Positions 25,062-34,542 are shown, counted from the stretch's first letter. The stretch: DNA of 64,000 nucleotides from an uncultured Oscillospiraceae bacterium (GCA_949289045.1 CASEMN010000013.1:1-64000), one strand, 5' to 3'. A program made the numbers and translations. Notes: a model not told the origin generated them from the sequence alone.

Positions 25062-25952
25062 TTATTTTACAAGACCGTAATGCTTAAGAGTCTCTTTAAG
25101 AGTATTACGTGCACTGTCGCTGAGAGGAGCAAGAGGCATACGGCACTCGCCGACGTCCCAGCCCATCATGACCATAGCTTCCTTTACGGGGATGGGGTTA
25201 ACGTCAATAAAGAGATCATTGCAAAGACGGAGATATTCGAGCTGAAGCTTTCTGCTCTTTTCAGCGTCGCCCTCATGGAATGATGCAACAATATCGTGAG
25301 CAACTTTAGGAGCAACGTTTGAAAGAACAGAGATAACGCCCTTTGCACCAAGTGAAAGGAAAGCTGTAATCTGATCGTCGTTGCCGGAGTAAATGTCGAG
25401 GTTGTCTCCGCAAAGAGCGATTGTCTTTGCAAGAGCGGAGATATCTCCATTAGCCTCTTTAGCAGCAACAATGTTCGGGTGCTTTGAAAGCTCAAAATAT
25501 GTTTCGGGCTTGATGTTTACGCCTGTACGACTGGGAACATTGTAGAGAATCATGGGAAGATTTACTCTGTCGGCAATGTAATAGTAGTGTCTGATAAGAC
25601 CCTGCTGAGAAGTTTTGTTGTAATAAGGAGTTACAAGCAGAAGAGCATCTGCTCCTGATTTTTCGGCTTCCTGTGAAAGCTTGACGGCATAATCTGTGTC
25701 GTTGCTTCCTGTACCTGCTATAACGGGGATGCGTCCGTTTACCTTTTTAACAGCGAAATCTATTGCTGCGGTGTGCTCCTCATGGGTGAGGGTGGGGCTT
25801 TCGCCTGTGGTTCCGCAGATGATAACTGCATCTGTTCCGTTGGCAATCTGATATTCAATTATTTCTCCGAGAAGGTCGAAGTTTATTGAACCGTCCTTAT
25901 TAAAGGGGGTAACAATTGCTACGCCTGCTCCTGTAAAAATAGTCTTCTTCAT
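25062..25952 (-). CDS. dapA: 4-hydroxy-tetrahydrodipicolinate synthase
   Basis: 296-residue class I aldolase-type barrel. The Schiff-base lysine is in VAAKEANGD, the catalytic Tyr in LYNVPSRTG, and GTTGESPTL binds pyruvate. It condenses pyruvate and aspartate semialdehyde. GGAGG precedes the ATG. It lies 20 bases before dapB and follows asd. Confidence 0.96.
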   Translation of the reverse strand: MKKTIFTGAGVAIVTPFNKDGSINFDLLGEIIEYQIANGTDAVIICGTTGESPTLTHEEHTAAIDFAVKKVNGRIPVIAGTGSNDTDYAVKLSQEAEKSGADALLLVTPYYNKTSQQGLIRHYYYIADRVNLPMILYNVPSRTGVNIKPETYFELSKHPNIVAAKEANGDISALAKTIALCGDNLDIYSGNDDQITAFLSLGAKGVISVLSNVAPKVAHDIVASFHEGDAEKSRKLQLEYLRLCNDLFIDVNPIPVKEAMVMMGWDVGECRMPLAPLSDSARNTLKETLKHYGLVK

Positions 25953-25970
25953 TTGGTAAAACCTCCGAAA

Positions 25971-27050
25971 TTAGTCCATGTAACCTTCGGCGCAAAGAAG
26001 CTCAGCCATAAGTACAGCACCGCCTGCAGCGCCTCTGAGTGTGTTGTGTGAAAGGCAGACAAACTTGTAATCATACTGAGTATCCTCACGAAGTCTGCCG
26101 ATTGAAATAGCCATGCCGCCTTCAAGATTACGCTGAAGCTTTGTCTGGGGCATGTTGTCTTCTACGAAATAATTAAGGAACTGCTTGGGAGCGCTGGGAA
26201 GCTCAAGCTCCTGTGCACGACCCTTGAAGTTTTTCCATGTCTCGAGAATTTCTTCTTTAGAGGGTTTGTTTTCGAATCTTACGAATACTGCGCCCATATG
26301 ACCGTTTGAAACGGGAACACGAAGGCACTGTGCAGTGAAGCGGGGAGATGTAGCGTTTACAATCTTATCGCCCTCAACCTTACCCCAGATTTTAAGGGGC
26401 TCCTGCTCACTCTTTTCCTCTTCGCCGCCGATGTAGGGGATGACGTTGTCAACCATCTCAGGCCATGTGTCGAAAGTCTTACCTGCGCCGGAAATAGCCT
26501 GATATGTGCAGACGAGAACATCCTTAACACCGAACTTTGAAAGTGGGAAAAGTGCAGGTACATAGCTCTGAAGAGAGCAGTTTGACTTAACGGCGATGAA
26601 TCCGCGCTTTGTGCCGAGTCTTTTACGCTGAGCGGGGATAACCTTAACGTGATCAGCGTTGAGCTCAGGAACGATCATGGGAACATCAGGTGTGCCTCTG
26701 TGAGCGCTGTTATTTGAAACGACGGGGCATTCAGCCTTTGCGTATCTTTCCTCAAGAGCTTTGATTTCATCCTTTTTCATGTCAACGGCGCAGAAAACGA
26801 AATCAACCATTGAAGCGATTTCTTCAACGTCAGCAGTTGCATCCTTAACTATCATATCTGCCATTGAAGCGGGAACGGGAGTATCCATAACCCATTTGTT
26901 TCCGAGAGCCTCAGTGTATTTTTTACCTGCTGAGCGGGGGCTTGCTGCGAGAACAACAACCTCAAACCAGGGATGATTTTCAAGAATTGTGGCAAAACGC
27001 TGACCAACCATTCCTGTTGCGCCGATGATACCAACCTTATACTTTTTCAT
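25971..27050 (-). CDS. asd: Aspartate-semialdehyde dehydrogenase (archaeal/fungal-type)
   Basis: 359 residues. NADP-binding GIIGATGMVGQRF and the active-site cysteine in VKSNCSLQSY mark it as the archaeal/fungal-like ASADH group rather than the classical enterobacterial one. It reduces aspartyl phosphate to aspartate semialdehyde. The chosen ATG (27050) lies just after GGAGGTAAAATC; a longer reading of 11 more residues has no ribosome site. First gene behind the lysine riboswitch. Its product could also feed the carboxyspermidine dehydrogenase. Confidence 0.94.
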   Translation of the reverse strand: MKKYKVGIIGATGMVGQRFATILENHPWFEVVVLAASPRSAGKKYTEALGNKWVMDTPVPASMADMIVKDATADVEEIASMVDFVFCAVDMKKDEIKALEERYAKAECPVVSNNSAHRGTPDVPMIVPELNADHVKVIPAQRKRLGTKRGFIAVKSNCSLQSYVPALFPLSKFGVKDVLVCTYQAISGAGKTFDTWPEMVDNVIPYIGGEEEKSEQEPLKIWGKVEGDKIVNATSPRFTAQCLRVPVSNGHMGAVFVRFENKPSKEEILETWKNFKGRAQELELPSAPKQFLNYFVEDNMPQTKLQRNLEGGMAISIGRLREDTQYDYKFVCLSHNTLRGAAGGAVLMAELLCAEGYMD

Positions 27051-27097
27051 GATTTTACCTCCGAAATTTTTAAAATAGGACAAAAGTTAAAGTGTAT

Positions 27098-27121
27098 GAA
27101 AAAAACCGGTTGTAAACCGGT
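27098..27121 (-). terminator. Lysine-riboswitch terminator
   Basis: On the minus strand ACCGGTT-TAC-AACCGGT followed by TTTTTT. Its 5' side overlaps GCATTGATGAC, which can pair perfectly (11 bp) with GTCATCAATGC in the riboswitch 3' part, giving an antiterminator. Confidence 0.85.
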
Positions 27122-27177
27122 CATCAATGCAATATAATAGAGAAAGCGTTTGCACGGGAAAACGTGCTTTTTAATAA

Positions 27178-27342
27178 GATAGCTCCTCATCAAGCATTGA
27201 TGACAGTTGCACGGCTCTTAACCGTACACCCAGGCCACAGGGCTTGCCTTACCGAGTGCCTTCGGCGTTAAACCCTTTCAGCTGATGTTTAAGCGGCCGG
27301 CAACCTGCAACAGCTTACTTATGAGTAACGCACCTCTATCCT
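27178..27342 (-). promoter_or_regulatory. Lysine riboswitch (L box)
   Basis: On the minus strand the element begins GATAGAGGTGCG and ends GAGGAGCTATC, which pair as P1. Between them are the conserved L-box cores AAGTA, AGGGTTTAACGCCGAAG and GGCAAGCCCTG. Lysine binding should favour the downstream terminator and lower asd-dapA-dapB expression. Confidence 0.93.
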
Positions 27343-27360
27343 TAATTATATGTTGAGGTT

Positions 27361-27389
27361 ATAATACCATTACAGAGTTGTTAAGTCAA
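27361..27389 (-). promoter_or_regulatory. Promoter of the asd-dapA-dapB operon
   Basis: Minus strand TTGACT (27384-27389), 17 bp, TATTAT (27361-27366), about 20 bases ahead of the L box. Confidence 0.85.
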
Positions 27390-27504
27390 CTTTATTTAAA
27401 GGCAAAAAAACGCTATATTAAGAAAAATAGCTTCTTGAACTATTTTACACAATAATTTTCTTTAAATTTTATTTAAATTTACGTTAAAAAGGCGGGAGTA
27501 AATA

Positions 27505-28530
27505 ATGAAAAAAAGCGATTTTTACTATGATTTGCCGCAGGAGCTTATTGCCCAACATCCTGCTGAGCCGAGAGACAGCTCAAGGCTTATGGTGCTAGGA
27601 AAGAAAAGCGGAAATATAGAGCATAAGATTTTCAGGGATATTACCGAATATTTTAATGAGGGCGACTGCCTTGTGCTCAATAATACAAGGGTGCTTCCGG
27701 CAAGACTTTTCGGAATAAAAGAGGGAACGGGAGCCCATGTTGAATTTCTGCTTCTGAGCCCCAAAGGTGATGACTGCTGGGAAGTGATAACCGGTCCCGG
27801 CAAGAGAGCAAAGCCCGGTTCAAAATTTGTTTTCGGCGACGGAATACTAAAAGCCGAGGTTTTGGATATTCTTGAGGGCGGAAACAGAATCGCAAAGTTT
27901 ACCTATGAAGGCAATTTCTATAATGTACTTGATGAAATCGGTCAGATGCCTCTGCCCCATTACATAACAGAGGAGCTTAAAAACAAAGAGCGTTATCAGA
28001 CTGTATATTCAAAGGAGCTTGGCTCCGCTGCGGCTCCAACGGCAGGACTTCATTTTACCGATGAAATTCTCGACAAGCTCCGCAAAAAGGGAGTTAAGGT
28101 AGAGTTTGTCACTCTTCATGTGGGACTTGGAACTTTCAGACCCGTAAAGGAAGAGAATATAGAAAATCATATAATGCATTCAGAGCACTACTGGCTTCCC
28201 GCCGAAACTGCAAATGCTATAAATGAAACAAAGAAGAACGGAGGCAGAGTAATAGCAGTCGGTACTACAAGCTGCCGTACTCTGGAATCCGTCGCCACCT
28301 TTAACGGAAAAATCGAGGAGGCAGAGGGCTGGACAGATATATTCATCTATCCCGGATATGAGTTTAAGTGCATCGATGCTCTGCTCACAAATTTCCATCT
28401 GCCTGAAAGCACACTTATAATGCTTGTTTCCGCATTTTGCGGTTATGAAAATACAATGAATGCCTATAAGACAGCCGTTGAAGAGAAATACAGATTTTTC
28501 AGCTTTGGCGATGCAATGCTTATAATATAA
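27505..28530 (+). CDS. queA: S-adenosylmethionine:tRNA ribosyltransferase-isomerase
   Basis: 341 residues, full family length. Typical segments are [15 protein letters not shown] start ([14 protein letters not shown]), [21 protein letters not shown] equivalent [25 protein letters not shown] and TTSCRTLES. It adds the epoxycyclopentane moiety to preQ1 at the tRNA wobble position. The ATG follows GGCGGGAGTAAATA. It is cotranscribed with tgt 10 bases downstream. Confidence 0.96.
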   Translation: MKKSDFYYDLPQELIAQHPAEPRDSSRLMVLGKKSGNIEHKIFRDITEYFNEGDCLVLNNTRVLPARLFGIKEGTGAHVEFLLLSPKGDDCWEVITGPGKRAKPGSKFVFGDGILKAEVLDILEGGNRIAKFTYEGNFYNVLDEIGQMPLPHYITEELKNKERYQTVYSKELGSAAAPTAGLHFTDEILDKLRKKGVKVEFVTLHVGLGTFRPVKEENIENHIMHSEHYWLPAETANAINETKKNGGRVIAVGTTSCRTLESVATFNGKIEEAEGWTDIFIYPGYEFKCIDALLTNFHLPESTLIMLVSAFCGYENTMNAYKTAVEEKYRFFSFGDAMLII

Positions 28531-28540
28531 GGAGAAGTAA

Positions 28541-29671
28541 ATGTTTAAGGTAATTAAAAAAGAGAACAATGCAAGAAGAGGCGAGTTTCAGACAGTGCAC
28601 GGTACTGTGCAGACTCCCGCATTCATGAACGTTGCCACCTGCGGAGCCATTAAAGGCGCCGTTTCGGCTTACGATTTAAAGGATATAAAATGTCAGGTAC
28701 AGCTTTGCAATACCTATCATCTTCATGTGCGTCCCGGCGATAAGCTTATCCGTGACCTTGGAGGACTCCACGATTTCACCGGTTGGCACGGCCCAATCCT
28801 CACCGACAGCGGCGGATTTCAGGTGTTTTCCCTTGCTGGACTTCGCAAGATAAAAGAGGAGGGAGTATATTTTGCCTCCCATGTAGACGGCAGACGTATT
28901 TTCATGGGTCCTGAGGAGAGTATGCAGATACAGTCAAACTTAGGCTCTACAATAGCCATGGCATTCGACGAGTGCGTTGAAAATCCCGCAACCTATGAGT
29001 ATTCAAAAAAATCCTGCGAGAGAACCTACCGCTGGCTCTGCCGATGCAAAGCGGAAATGGATCGTCTTAATTCGCTGCCTGATACAATCAATAAGAACCA
29101 GATGCTTTTCGGAATAAATCAGGGATGTACCTTTGAAGATTTGAGAATTGAGCATATGAAAAAAATCGCCGAGCTTGATCTTGACGGCTATGCCATAGGC
29201 GGTCTTGCAGTAGGCGAGCCTAAAGAGGTCATGTACAGCATAATTTCCGCTGTCGAGCCTTATATGCCCGCTGATAAAATAAGGTATCTCATGGGCGTAG
29301 GAACGCCGGGAAACATCTTAGAGGCAGTCAGCAGGGGAGTTGACCTTTTCGACTGCGTAATGCCCAGCAGAAACGCCAGACACGGCCATCTTTTCACATG
29401 GAATGGCATAATCAATATTAATAATGCAAAATACGAGCGCGATCTTTCGCCCATTGATGAAAACTGCGACTGTCCCACCTGCCGCAATCATTCGAGGGCT
29501 TATATAAGACATCTGTTTAAGAGCAAGGAAATGCTTGCAATGCGTCTTTGCGTAATGCATAACCTGTATTTCTATAATACGCTTCTGGAAAAAATCCGTG
29601 CAGCTTTGGACGAGGGTACTTTTGAAGAGTTCAAAAACAGATATGTAGATCTTCTGGATACGAGAATATAA
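28541..29671 (+). CDS. tgt: tRNA-guanine transglycosylase
   Basis: 376 residues. The nucleophile Asp lies in the MPSRNARHG neighbourhood (FDCVMPSRNARHG), the substrate Asp in LTDSGGFQVFSL, and zinc is held by CDCPTC with a downstream Cys/His. It exchanges guanine-34 for preQ1 in tRNA-Asp, Asn, His and Tyr. AAGGAG precedes the ATG. With queA it forms a queuosine operon that ends in a strong terminator. Confidence 0.97.
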   Translation: MFKVIKKENNARRGEFQTVHGTVQTPAFMNVATCGAIKGAVSAYDLKDIKCQVQLCNTYHLHVRPGDKLIRDLGGLHDFTGWHGPILTDSGGFQVFSLAGLRKIKEEGVYFASHVDGRRIFMGPEESMQIQSNLGSTIAMAFDECVENPATYEYSKKSCERTYRWLCRCKAEMDRLNSLPDTINKNQMLFGINQGCTFEDLRIEHMKKIAELDLDGYAIGGLAVGEPKEVMYSIISAVEPYMPADKIRYLMGVGTPGNILEAVSRGVDLFDCVMPSRNARHGHLFTWNGIININNAKYERDLSPIDENCDCPTCRNHSRAYIRHLFKSKEMLAMRLCVMHNLYFYNTLLEKIRAALDEGTFEEFKNRYVDLLDTRI

Positions 29672-29699
29672 AATAAATTTTTTCTAAACAGAAGGGCGG

Positions 29700-29747
29700 G
29701 AGCGGATATTTTCTCAGAGATTTTCTGAAAATACTCCGCTCTTTTTT
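29700..29747 (+). terminator. queA-tgt terminator
   Basis: GAGCGGA...TCCGCTC with an inner TATTTTC/GAAAATA stem, then TTTTTT. Confidence 0.9.
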
Positions 29748-29765
29748 AAGGGGATAGGTGGCTGA

Positions 29766-29790
29766 AACAACGTGGTTACGTTGTTTTTCA
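29766..29790 (+). terminator. Second hairpin ahead of the tRNA operon
   Basis: AACAACGT-GGTT-ACGTTGTT followed by TTTC. Confidence 0.6.
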
Positions 29791-29830
29791 AGGGCCTCGA
29801 AAAAAAGTTAAAAAAAATTGAAAAAAGGTG

Positions 29831-29859
29831 TTGACATTTATCCCCAAATGCTGTATAGT
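29831..29859 (+). promoter_or_regulatory. tRNA operon promoter
   Basis: TTGACA (29831-29836), 17 bp, TATAGT (29854-29859). Confidence 0.85.
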
Positions 29860-29926
29860 ATACAACGTCGCCGCTACACAGAGCAAAAACAAAGTGAAGC
29901 GGACGACAGAAAAATGGCGGTTATGT

Positions 29927-30002
29927 GGGAGCATAGCTCAGCTGGGAGAGCATCTGCCTTACAAGCAGAGGGTCACAGGTTCGAGCCCTGTTGTTCCCAC
30001 CA
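29927..30002 (+). tRNA. tRNA-Val(TAC)
   Basis: 76 nt cloverleaf. Acceptor GGGAGCA/TGTTCCC, anticodon loop CTTACAA, TTCGAGC T-loop, CCA encoded. First gene of a five-tRNA operon. Confidence 0.95.
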
Positions 30003-30005
30003 CAC

Positions 30006-30082
30006 GGCCCGGTAGTTCAGCTGGTTAGAACGCTAGCCTGTCACGCTAGAGGTCGACGGTTCGAGCCCGTTCCGGGTCGCCA
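30006..30082 (+). tRNA. tRNA-Asp(GTC)
   Basis: 77 nt. Acceptor GGCCCGG/CCGGGTC, anticodon GTC, encoded CCA. A natural substrate for the queuosine enzymes QueA/Tgt just upstream. Confidence 0.95.
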
Positions 30083-30088
30083 TTTTTT

Positions 30089-30164
<76 letters not shown>

Positions 30165-30187
30165 CGCCTGATTCTCAGGCGTAATTT

Positions 30188-30263
30188 GCGGATGTAGCTC
30201 ATCTGGTAGAGCGCCACCTTGCCAAGGTGGAGGTAGCGAGTTCGAGCCTCGTCATCCGCTCCA
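30188..30263 (+). tRNA. tRNA-Gly(GCC)
   Basis: 76 nt. Acceptor GCGGATG/CATCCGC, anticodon loop TTGCCAA, encoded CCA. Confidence 0.95.
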
Positions 30264-30304
30264 ACAGGACGCTGCATTTGAATATGTTAGCGTCCTTTAT
30301 ATTC

Positions 30305-30379
<75 letters not shown>

Positions 30380-30384
30380 AAATG

Positions 30385-30418
30385 AAAGCTGAAATCCAAA
30401 AAAGGATTTCAGCTTTTT
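30385..30418 (+). terminator. tRNA operon terminator
   Basis: AAAGCTGAAATCC, A6 loop, GGATTTCAGCTTT, then TTT. Confidence 0.95.
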
Positions 30419-30435
30419 TCTCGTGTTGAAAGAAA

Positions 30436-30700
30436 GCTTTTCCGTTCCCTCGCTTTCCGAACAGCTTAAAGTAATGCGAAAAGCCGCAAGGCAAACTGAG
30501 TTTGCGTCCAATTTGCACACAAAGATACGGCGCACTAAAGTATAATTGCCTGCGGCAGCGTGATGCTGCACCCATTTTGCACACTAATATGCAGCGCACG
30601 ATAATTGTGTATTTACCTTGATATAAACTTCGCCTCACCACGAAGATGAGCGATGAAGCACCTTCATTTATCAAACAAAATTTCACACACATAAATTTTA
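30436..30700 (-). repeat. Dispersed repeat mosaic
   Basis: Begins with the 57-bp match to 11010-11066 (inverted). Two variable-palindrome units follow: GCAAAC-TGA-GTTTGC (30491-30505) and GCAGCG-TGA-TGCTGC (30555-30569), each next to a GCACACTAATA- or GCACACAAAGA-like sequence. A trace of the TTTATCAAA tail is at 30660. No gene seen between 30421 and 30884. Confidence 0.7.
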
Positions 30701-30884
30701 ATAAGTAATCATTTGCTTATTAAATCAATTTGCGGCGGTATTTTTACCGCCTTTTTTTATTTTCAAAATTCTGTTTTTACAATTTTTTCAAAACCTTCCT
30801 TCAAAAGCAAAAAATATTCATAACCGGGACAGGGGGATAATATATCTTTTATAGATACCAACAAAAAGAAGGAGAGGTAGCCTT

Positions 30885-32411
30885 ATGGATTTTAATATGG
30901 AAAAGCAGGGAGTAAACCGCATGGAGATAGTCTATGAAGCAAGTGCGGAGCAGCCTGTGGACTGCGATGTAACACTTCCCGATTACTGCCCGGATATAAT
31001 GCGTATACTTCGGTGCACCATCACTCCTGGCATCGCCACAGCGGGAGCATCCGGGGATAGGATAACTGCCGAGGGTACTGCGGTGGTCAGGGTCATCTAT
31101 GTAAGCGACAGCGGCAGAATCAGCTGTTATGAGCAGACAGTACCATTTTCAAAATCGGTGAATGTAAGCAGTCTTGGAGAGGATGTATGCGTGCGGGCTG
31201 CGGCTTCGACCCAGTATTGCAACTGCCGTGCGGTGAATCAGCGCAGGGCGGATATTCACGGCTGCATAGCTATATCTTTTACGGTAACGGCAATAAAAAA
31301 GCAAGAGATACTCTGCGGTGTAAACGGTGCGGGAGTACAACTGAAAAAAAAGAGTATAAAAGTCAGCGATATGATATGCCGTCTTGAAAAGATGTTTGTA
31401 TTAAATGAAGTAAAGGAGCTTGATGAGGATTCTCCGGCGGTTCTGCGTATTCTCCATACAAGAGCCTGTGCGAGGGTCAGTGAGGTAAAGGCAATAACAA
31501 ATAAAATTCTCCTTAAAGGCGAGGTATGGGGAAAAATAACCTACTGTACCGAAGAAGGTCAGGTATGCTGTGTTGAGCATACAATGCCCATAAGTCAAAT
31601 TATAGAAGCTGAGGGCATAGACGAAAATACAAATAACTGCGTCCACCTTGACGTATGTTCCTTTGAAACAGTGCCCAAGGCGGATTCGGCGGGCGAAATG
31701 AAGCTGATGGATATTACAGCGAGGGTGACAGCCTTTGTGACAGCGTGCTGTGAAAAGGAGCTGGAAACTGTATGCGACGCATATTCAACAGAATATGAAG
31801 CCGACTGCGAAAAGCAGATGATGAGCCTTGAAACGCTTTCGGGTACTTTCAGCGATATATGTCTTTGTCGGGGAACCATTGAGGCTCCGGAAGCCGTCGC
31901 CGATATAACCGACGTTTGGTGTACCGGAGTTACAGAAAAGGCGTTTATAGTATCCGGTAAGGTAAAAATCAGCGGCAGTCTCAGCCTATGCGTCCTTTAT
32001 CAGAGTGCGGATTCCCAGCCCTGTATGGCGGAAAAGGCAATTGATTACGAATACGAGCGTGACGTGTCCATTCAGGGGGCAAACGCAAGGTGTGAACCCT
32101 GGGTGTATCCCGGCGAGTGTGTGGCTTCTGCGGCGGGCTCAGGGAAGATTGAGATAAAGGCAGAAATAAACATCAGCGCAGAAATCTATGAGGTCAGTGA
32201 AGACAGGATAATCAGCAATATCACCGTAGATGAGAGTAAGGCAAGGCAGAGCACAGCGGCGGCGCTGACTATTTATTATTCCGAGGAAGGGGAATCAGTC
32301 TGGAACATAGCAAGAAGATACAATACCACTGTTGAGGCTGTAATGAATGAAAACAACCTGGACAGCGAAACGGTAGGCAGTAGAAGGATGCTGCTTATTC
32401 CGAGCGTCTAA
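30885..32411 (+). CDS. DUF3794 (SPOCS) protein with C-terminal LysM domain
   Basis: 508 residues. The N-terminal part has the DUF3794 pattern VDCDVTLPDYCPDIMRIL, repeated in weaker form through about residue 440. A single LysM domain (YYSEEGESVWNIARRY to the end) follows. There is no signal peptide, as in spore-coat-type SPOCS/LysM proteins placed from the mother cell. Several such proteins bind peptidoglycan or spore surfaces in clostridia. The ATG follows AAGGAGAGGTAGCCTT. The next gene is spoIVA, so a spore-envelope role is likely (inference from context). Confidence 0.82.
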   Translation: MDFNMEKQGVNRMEIVYEASAEQPVDCDVTLPDYCPDIMRILRCTITPGIATAGASGDRITAEGTAVVRVIYVSDSGRISCYEQTVPFSKSVNVSSLGEDVCVRAAASTQYCNCRAVNQRRADIHGCIAISFTVTAIKKQEILCGVNGAGVQLKKKSIKVSDMICRLEKMFVLNEVKELDEDSPAVLRILHTRACARVSEVKAITNKILLKGEVWGKITYCTEEGQVCCVEHTMPISQIIEAEGIDENTNNCVHLDVCSFETVPKADSAGEMKLMDITARVTAFVTACCEKELETVCDAYSTEYEADCEKQMMSLETLSGTFSDICLCRGTIEAPEAVADITDVWCTGVTEKAFIVSGKVKISGSLSLCVLYQSADSQPCMAEKAIDYEYERDVSIQGANARCEPWVYPGECVASAAGSGKIEIKAEINISAEIYEVSEDRIISNITVDESKARQSTAAALTIYYSEEGESVWNIARRYNTTVEAVMNENNLDSETVGSRRMLLIPSV

Positions 32412-32443
32412 AAATTTTATCCGTTTTATTAGGAGGAGAAGAA

Positions 32444-33922
32444 ATGGAAGAACGCAGCATTTATAAAGATATTGCCGAAAGGACCCAGGGCGATATTTAT
32501 ATAGGAGTCGTGGGACCTGTACGCACGGGTAAATCCACATTCATAAAGCGGTTTATGGATACCCTTGTTCTGCCCAATATCGAGGGGGATTATCAGCGTG
32601 AGCGTGCCACCGATGAATTGCCCCAGTCGGCGGCGGGACGCACCATAATGACGACGGAGCCAAAGTTCATTCCGGAGGATGCGGTGGAAATCACTCTGCC
32701 GGGAGAAGCAAAGCTGAAAGTCAGGATGATCGACTGCGTAGGCTACATAGTTCCCAGTTCACTGGGATATGTTGAGGGAGAGCAGCCGAGAATGGTCCAG
32801 ACCCCTTGGTACGACCAGCAGATTCCCTTTAATATGGCGGCGGAAATAGGTACGAGAAAGGTTATTTCCGAGCACTCAACCATAGGTTTGGTTATAACCA
32901 CCGACGGCAGTATAAGCGATATTCCCCGTGACGAGTATGAAGAGGCGGAGGAAAGGGTAATAGGAGAGCTTAAAGAGATAAATAAGCCTTTTATTGTACT
33001 TCTCAACTGTATGTATCCCAACACCAACAACGCCCATGCCTTAGCGGCAAAGCTTATGGATAAATACGCTGTTCCGGTAGTGCCGGTCAATTGTCTTGAG
33101 CTTGATGAGGAGGAAATACGTCAGATACTTTCACAGGTGCTCTTTGAGTTCCCTGTAAAAGAGATTTCAATTGATCTTCCCCGCTGGATAACCGCACTGA
33201 AGCCCGACCACTGGCTCAGGAGCGCCGTATGCAGAGCCGTTGAGGAGGCGGCGAAGGATATAAGTCATATCAGGGAAGTAAACCTTCTTGCGGGGGATTT
33301 ATGCTCCTGTGAGTACATTGAAAATGCGTCAATCAGCAATATGGATTTGGCAAGCGGCAGCGCAAGGATAAACGCTGTAATGAATCAGGAACTTTTCTTC
33401 AAGGTGCTGGCGGAGACAACGGGCTTTGAAATTGAAAACGAGCAGCATCTTATGAGCTGTATGTGTGAGCTGGCACAGATGAAAAAATCCTACGACCGAA
33501 TAAAGGGAGCACTCGACGAGGTAGAGGCCACAGGCTACGGAATAGTCATGCCGACATTGGAAGAGTTATCCCTTGAGGAGCCTGAGATAATGCGTCAGGG
33601 CGGCAGATACGGTGTAAGGCTCTGTGCCTCGGCTCCGTCCATTCATATGATGAAGGCGGATATTACAACGGAGGTTGCGCCCATAGTTGGTTCTGAAAGC
33701 CAGTCCGAGGAGCTTGTAAGGTATCTTCTTCAGGAGTTTGAGGAGAATCCCGCCAAGATTTGGGAATCCAACATTTTTGGAAAGTCCCTTCATGAGCTTG
33801 TAAATGAGGGGCTTCACAACAAGCTCTACCGTATGCCGGTAGATGCGAGAATGAAGATACAGGAAACCCTTGAAAAGGTCATAAATGAGGGATGCAGCGG
33901 CCTTATTTGCATCATTTTGTAG
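32444..33922 (+). CDS. spoIVA: Stage IV sporulation protein A
   Basis: 492 residues, the size of Bacillus SpoIVA. The N-terminal TRAFAC-type ATPase domain has a Walker A in GPVRTGKSTFIKRF, with IEGDYQRERATDELPQS and a Walker B-like MIDCVGY. Middle and C-terminal domains follow. It polymerises by ATP hydrolysis into the basement layer of the spore coat on the forespore. AGGAGGAG precedes the ATG. Strong evidence that the host makes endospores. Confidence 0.97.
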   Translation: MEERSIYKDIAERTQGDIYIGVVGPVRTGKSTFIKRFMDTLVLPNIEGDYQRERATDELPQSAAGRTIMTTEPKFIPEDAVEITLPGEAKLKVRMIDCVGYIVPSSLGYVEGEQPRMVQTPWYDQQIPFNMAAEIGTRKVISEHSTIGLVITTDGSISDIPRDEYEEAEERVIGELKEINKPFIVLLNCMYPNTNNAHALAAKLMDKYAVPVVPVNCLELDEEEIRQILSQVLFEFPVKEISIDLPRWITALKPDHWLRSAVCRAVEEAAKDISHIREVNLLAGDLCSCEYIENASISNMDLASGSARINAVMNQELFFKVLAETTGFEIENEQHLMSCMCELAQMKKSYDRIKGALDEVEATGYGIVMPTLEELSLEEPEIMRQGGRYGVRLCASAPSIHMMKADITTEVAPIVGSESQSEELVRYLLQEFEENPAKIWESNIFGKSLHELVNEGLHNKLYRMPVDARMKIQETLEKVINEGCSGLICIIL

Positions 33923-34027
33923 TAACAGTGAGAATATAAAAAGAATAAGCGTTGGAATAAATCCCCGTCTTTAGCAGGCGGGGGTTTAGTGATTTGGATT
34001 GCTATATATAAACTAAGGTGCAGGTGT

Positions 34028-34152
34028 TTTGCTTGTTTATTACTGTAAGTTAGTGTGCGACATGGATGCAGCGTCACGCTGCCGCAGGCACTTATATTTG
34101 TTCTTTACTGTCAGTTCGTGTGCGGAATGGGTGCAGGCTCAGCCTGCTGCTC
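34028..34152 (+). repeat. Two tandem variable-palindrome units
   Basis: The clearest example of the family. Unit 1 has TTACTGTAAGTTAGTGTGCG and palindrome GCAGCG-TCA-CGCTGC (34068-34082). Unit 2 has TTACTGTCAGTTCGTGTGCG and GCAGGC-TCA-GCCTGC (34133-34147). Outer bases are kept, inner stem bases differ on both sides. 33923-34027 holds only a weak C/G-rich hairpin near 33963-33985. Confidence 0.8.
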
Positions 34153-34218
34153 ACAAGTCATAGAAAAAGGGCGATAAAAATAATTTCAAGAAAAAACTCG
34201 AAAATTTGAAAAATCCTA

Positions 34219-34247
34219 TTGACAATATGAAATTCTTTTGCTATAAT
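34219..34247 (+). promoter_or_regulatory. tRNA-Leu operon promoter
   Basis: TTGACA (34219-34224), 17 bp, TATAAT (34242-34247). Confidence 0.9.
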
Positions 34248-34262
34248 TCAATACGTTGTCAC

Positions 34263-34346
34263 GCGAGAGTGGCGGAATCGGCAGACGCGCACGTTTGAGG
34301 GGCGTGTGGTAATCCCGTACGGGTTCAAGTCCCGTCTCTCGCACCA
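34263..34346 (+). tRNA. tRNA-Leu(GAG)
   Basis: 84 nt class II tRNA. Acceptor GCGAGAG/CTCTCGC, anticodon loop TTGAGGG, short variable arm, encoded CCA. Confidence 0.93.
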
Positions 34347-34351
34347 GGTTC

Positions 34352-34370
34352 GGCGGGTTATTAACCCGCC
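34352..34370 (+). other. Hairpin between the tRNA-Leu genes
   Basis: GGCGGGTT-ATT-AACCCGCC, a perfect 8-bp stem followed by a weak T-tract. Either an attenuating terminator or a processing signal. Confidence 0.55.
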
Positions 34371-34453
34371 GTAACTTTTATATTGCGGATTAGGCTGTGG
34401 CCCCGCCTCGGTAAGCTCTCACCGTGTAAAAATTCAGAGGGCACAATATGTAA

Positions 34454-34540
34454 GCGGATATGGCGGAACTGGCAGACGCGCTAGATTCAGGTTCTAGTGA
34501 AGATTCCTTCATGCAGGTTCGATTCCTGTTATCCGCACCA
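34454..34540 (+). tRNA. tRNA-Leu(CAG), probable prophage integration site
   Basis: 87 nt class II tRNA. Acceptor GCGGATA/TATCCGC, anticodon stem CTAGA/TCTAG with CAG, long variable arm, encoded CCA. The integrase gene starts its 3' end 86 bases further on, and everything beyond is phage. The 3' half of this tRNA is therefore the likely attL core, but the other att site is outside the window. Confidence 0.92.
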
Positions 34541-34542
34541 GT

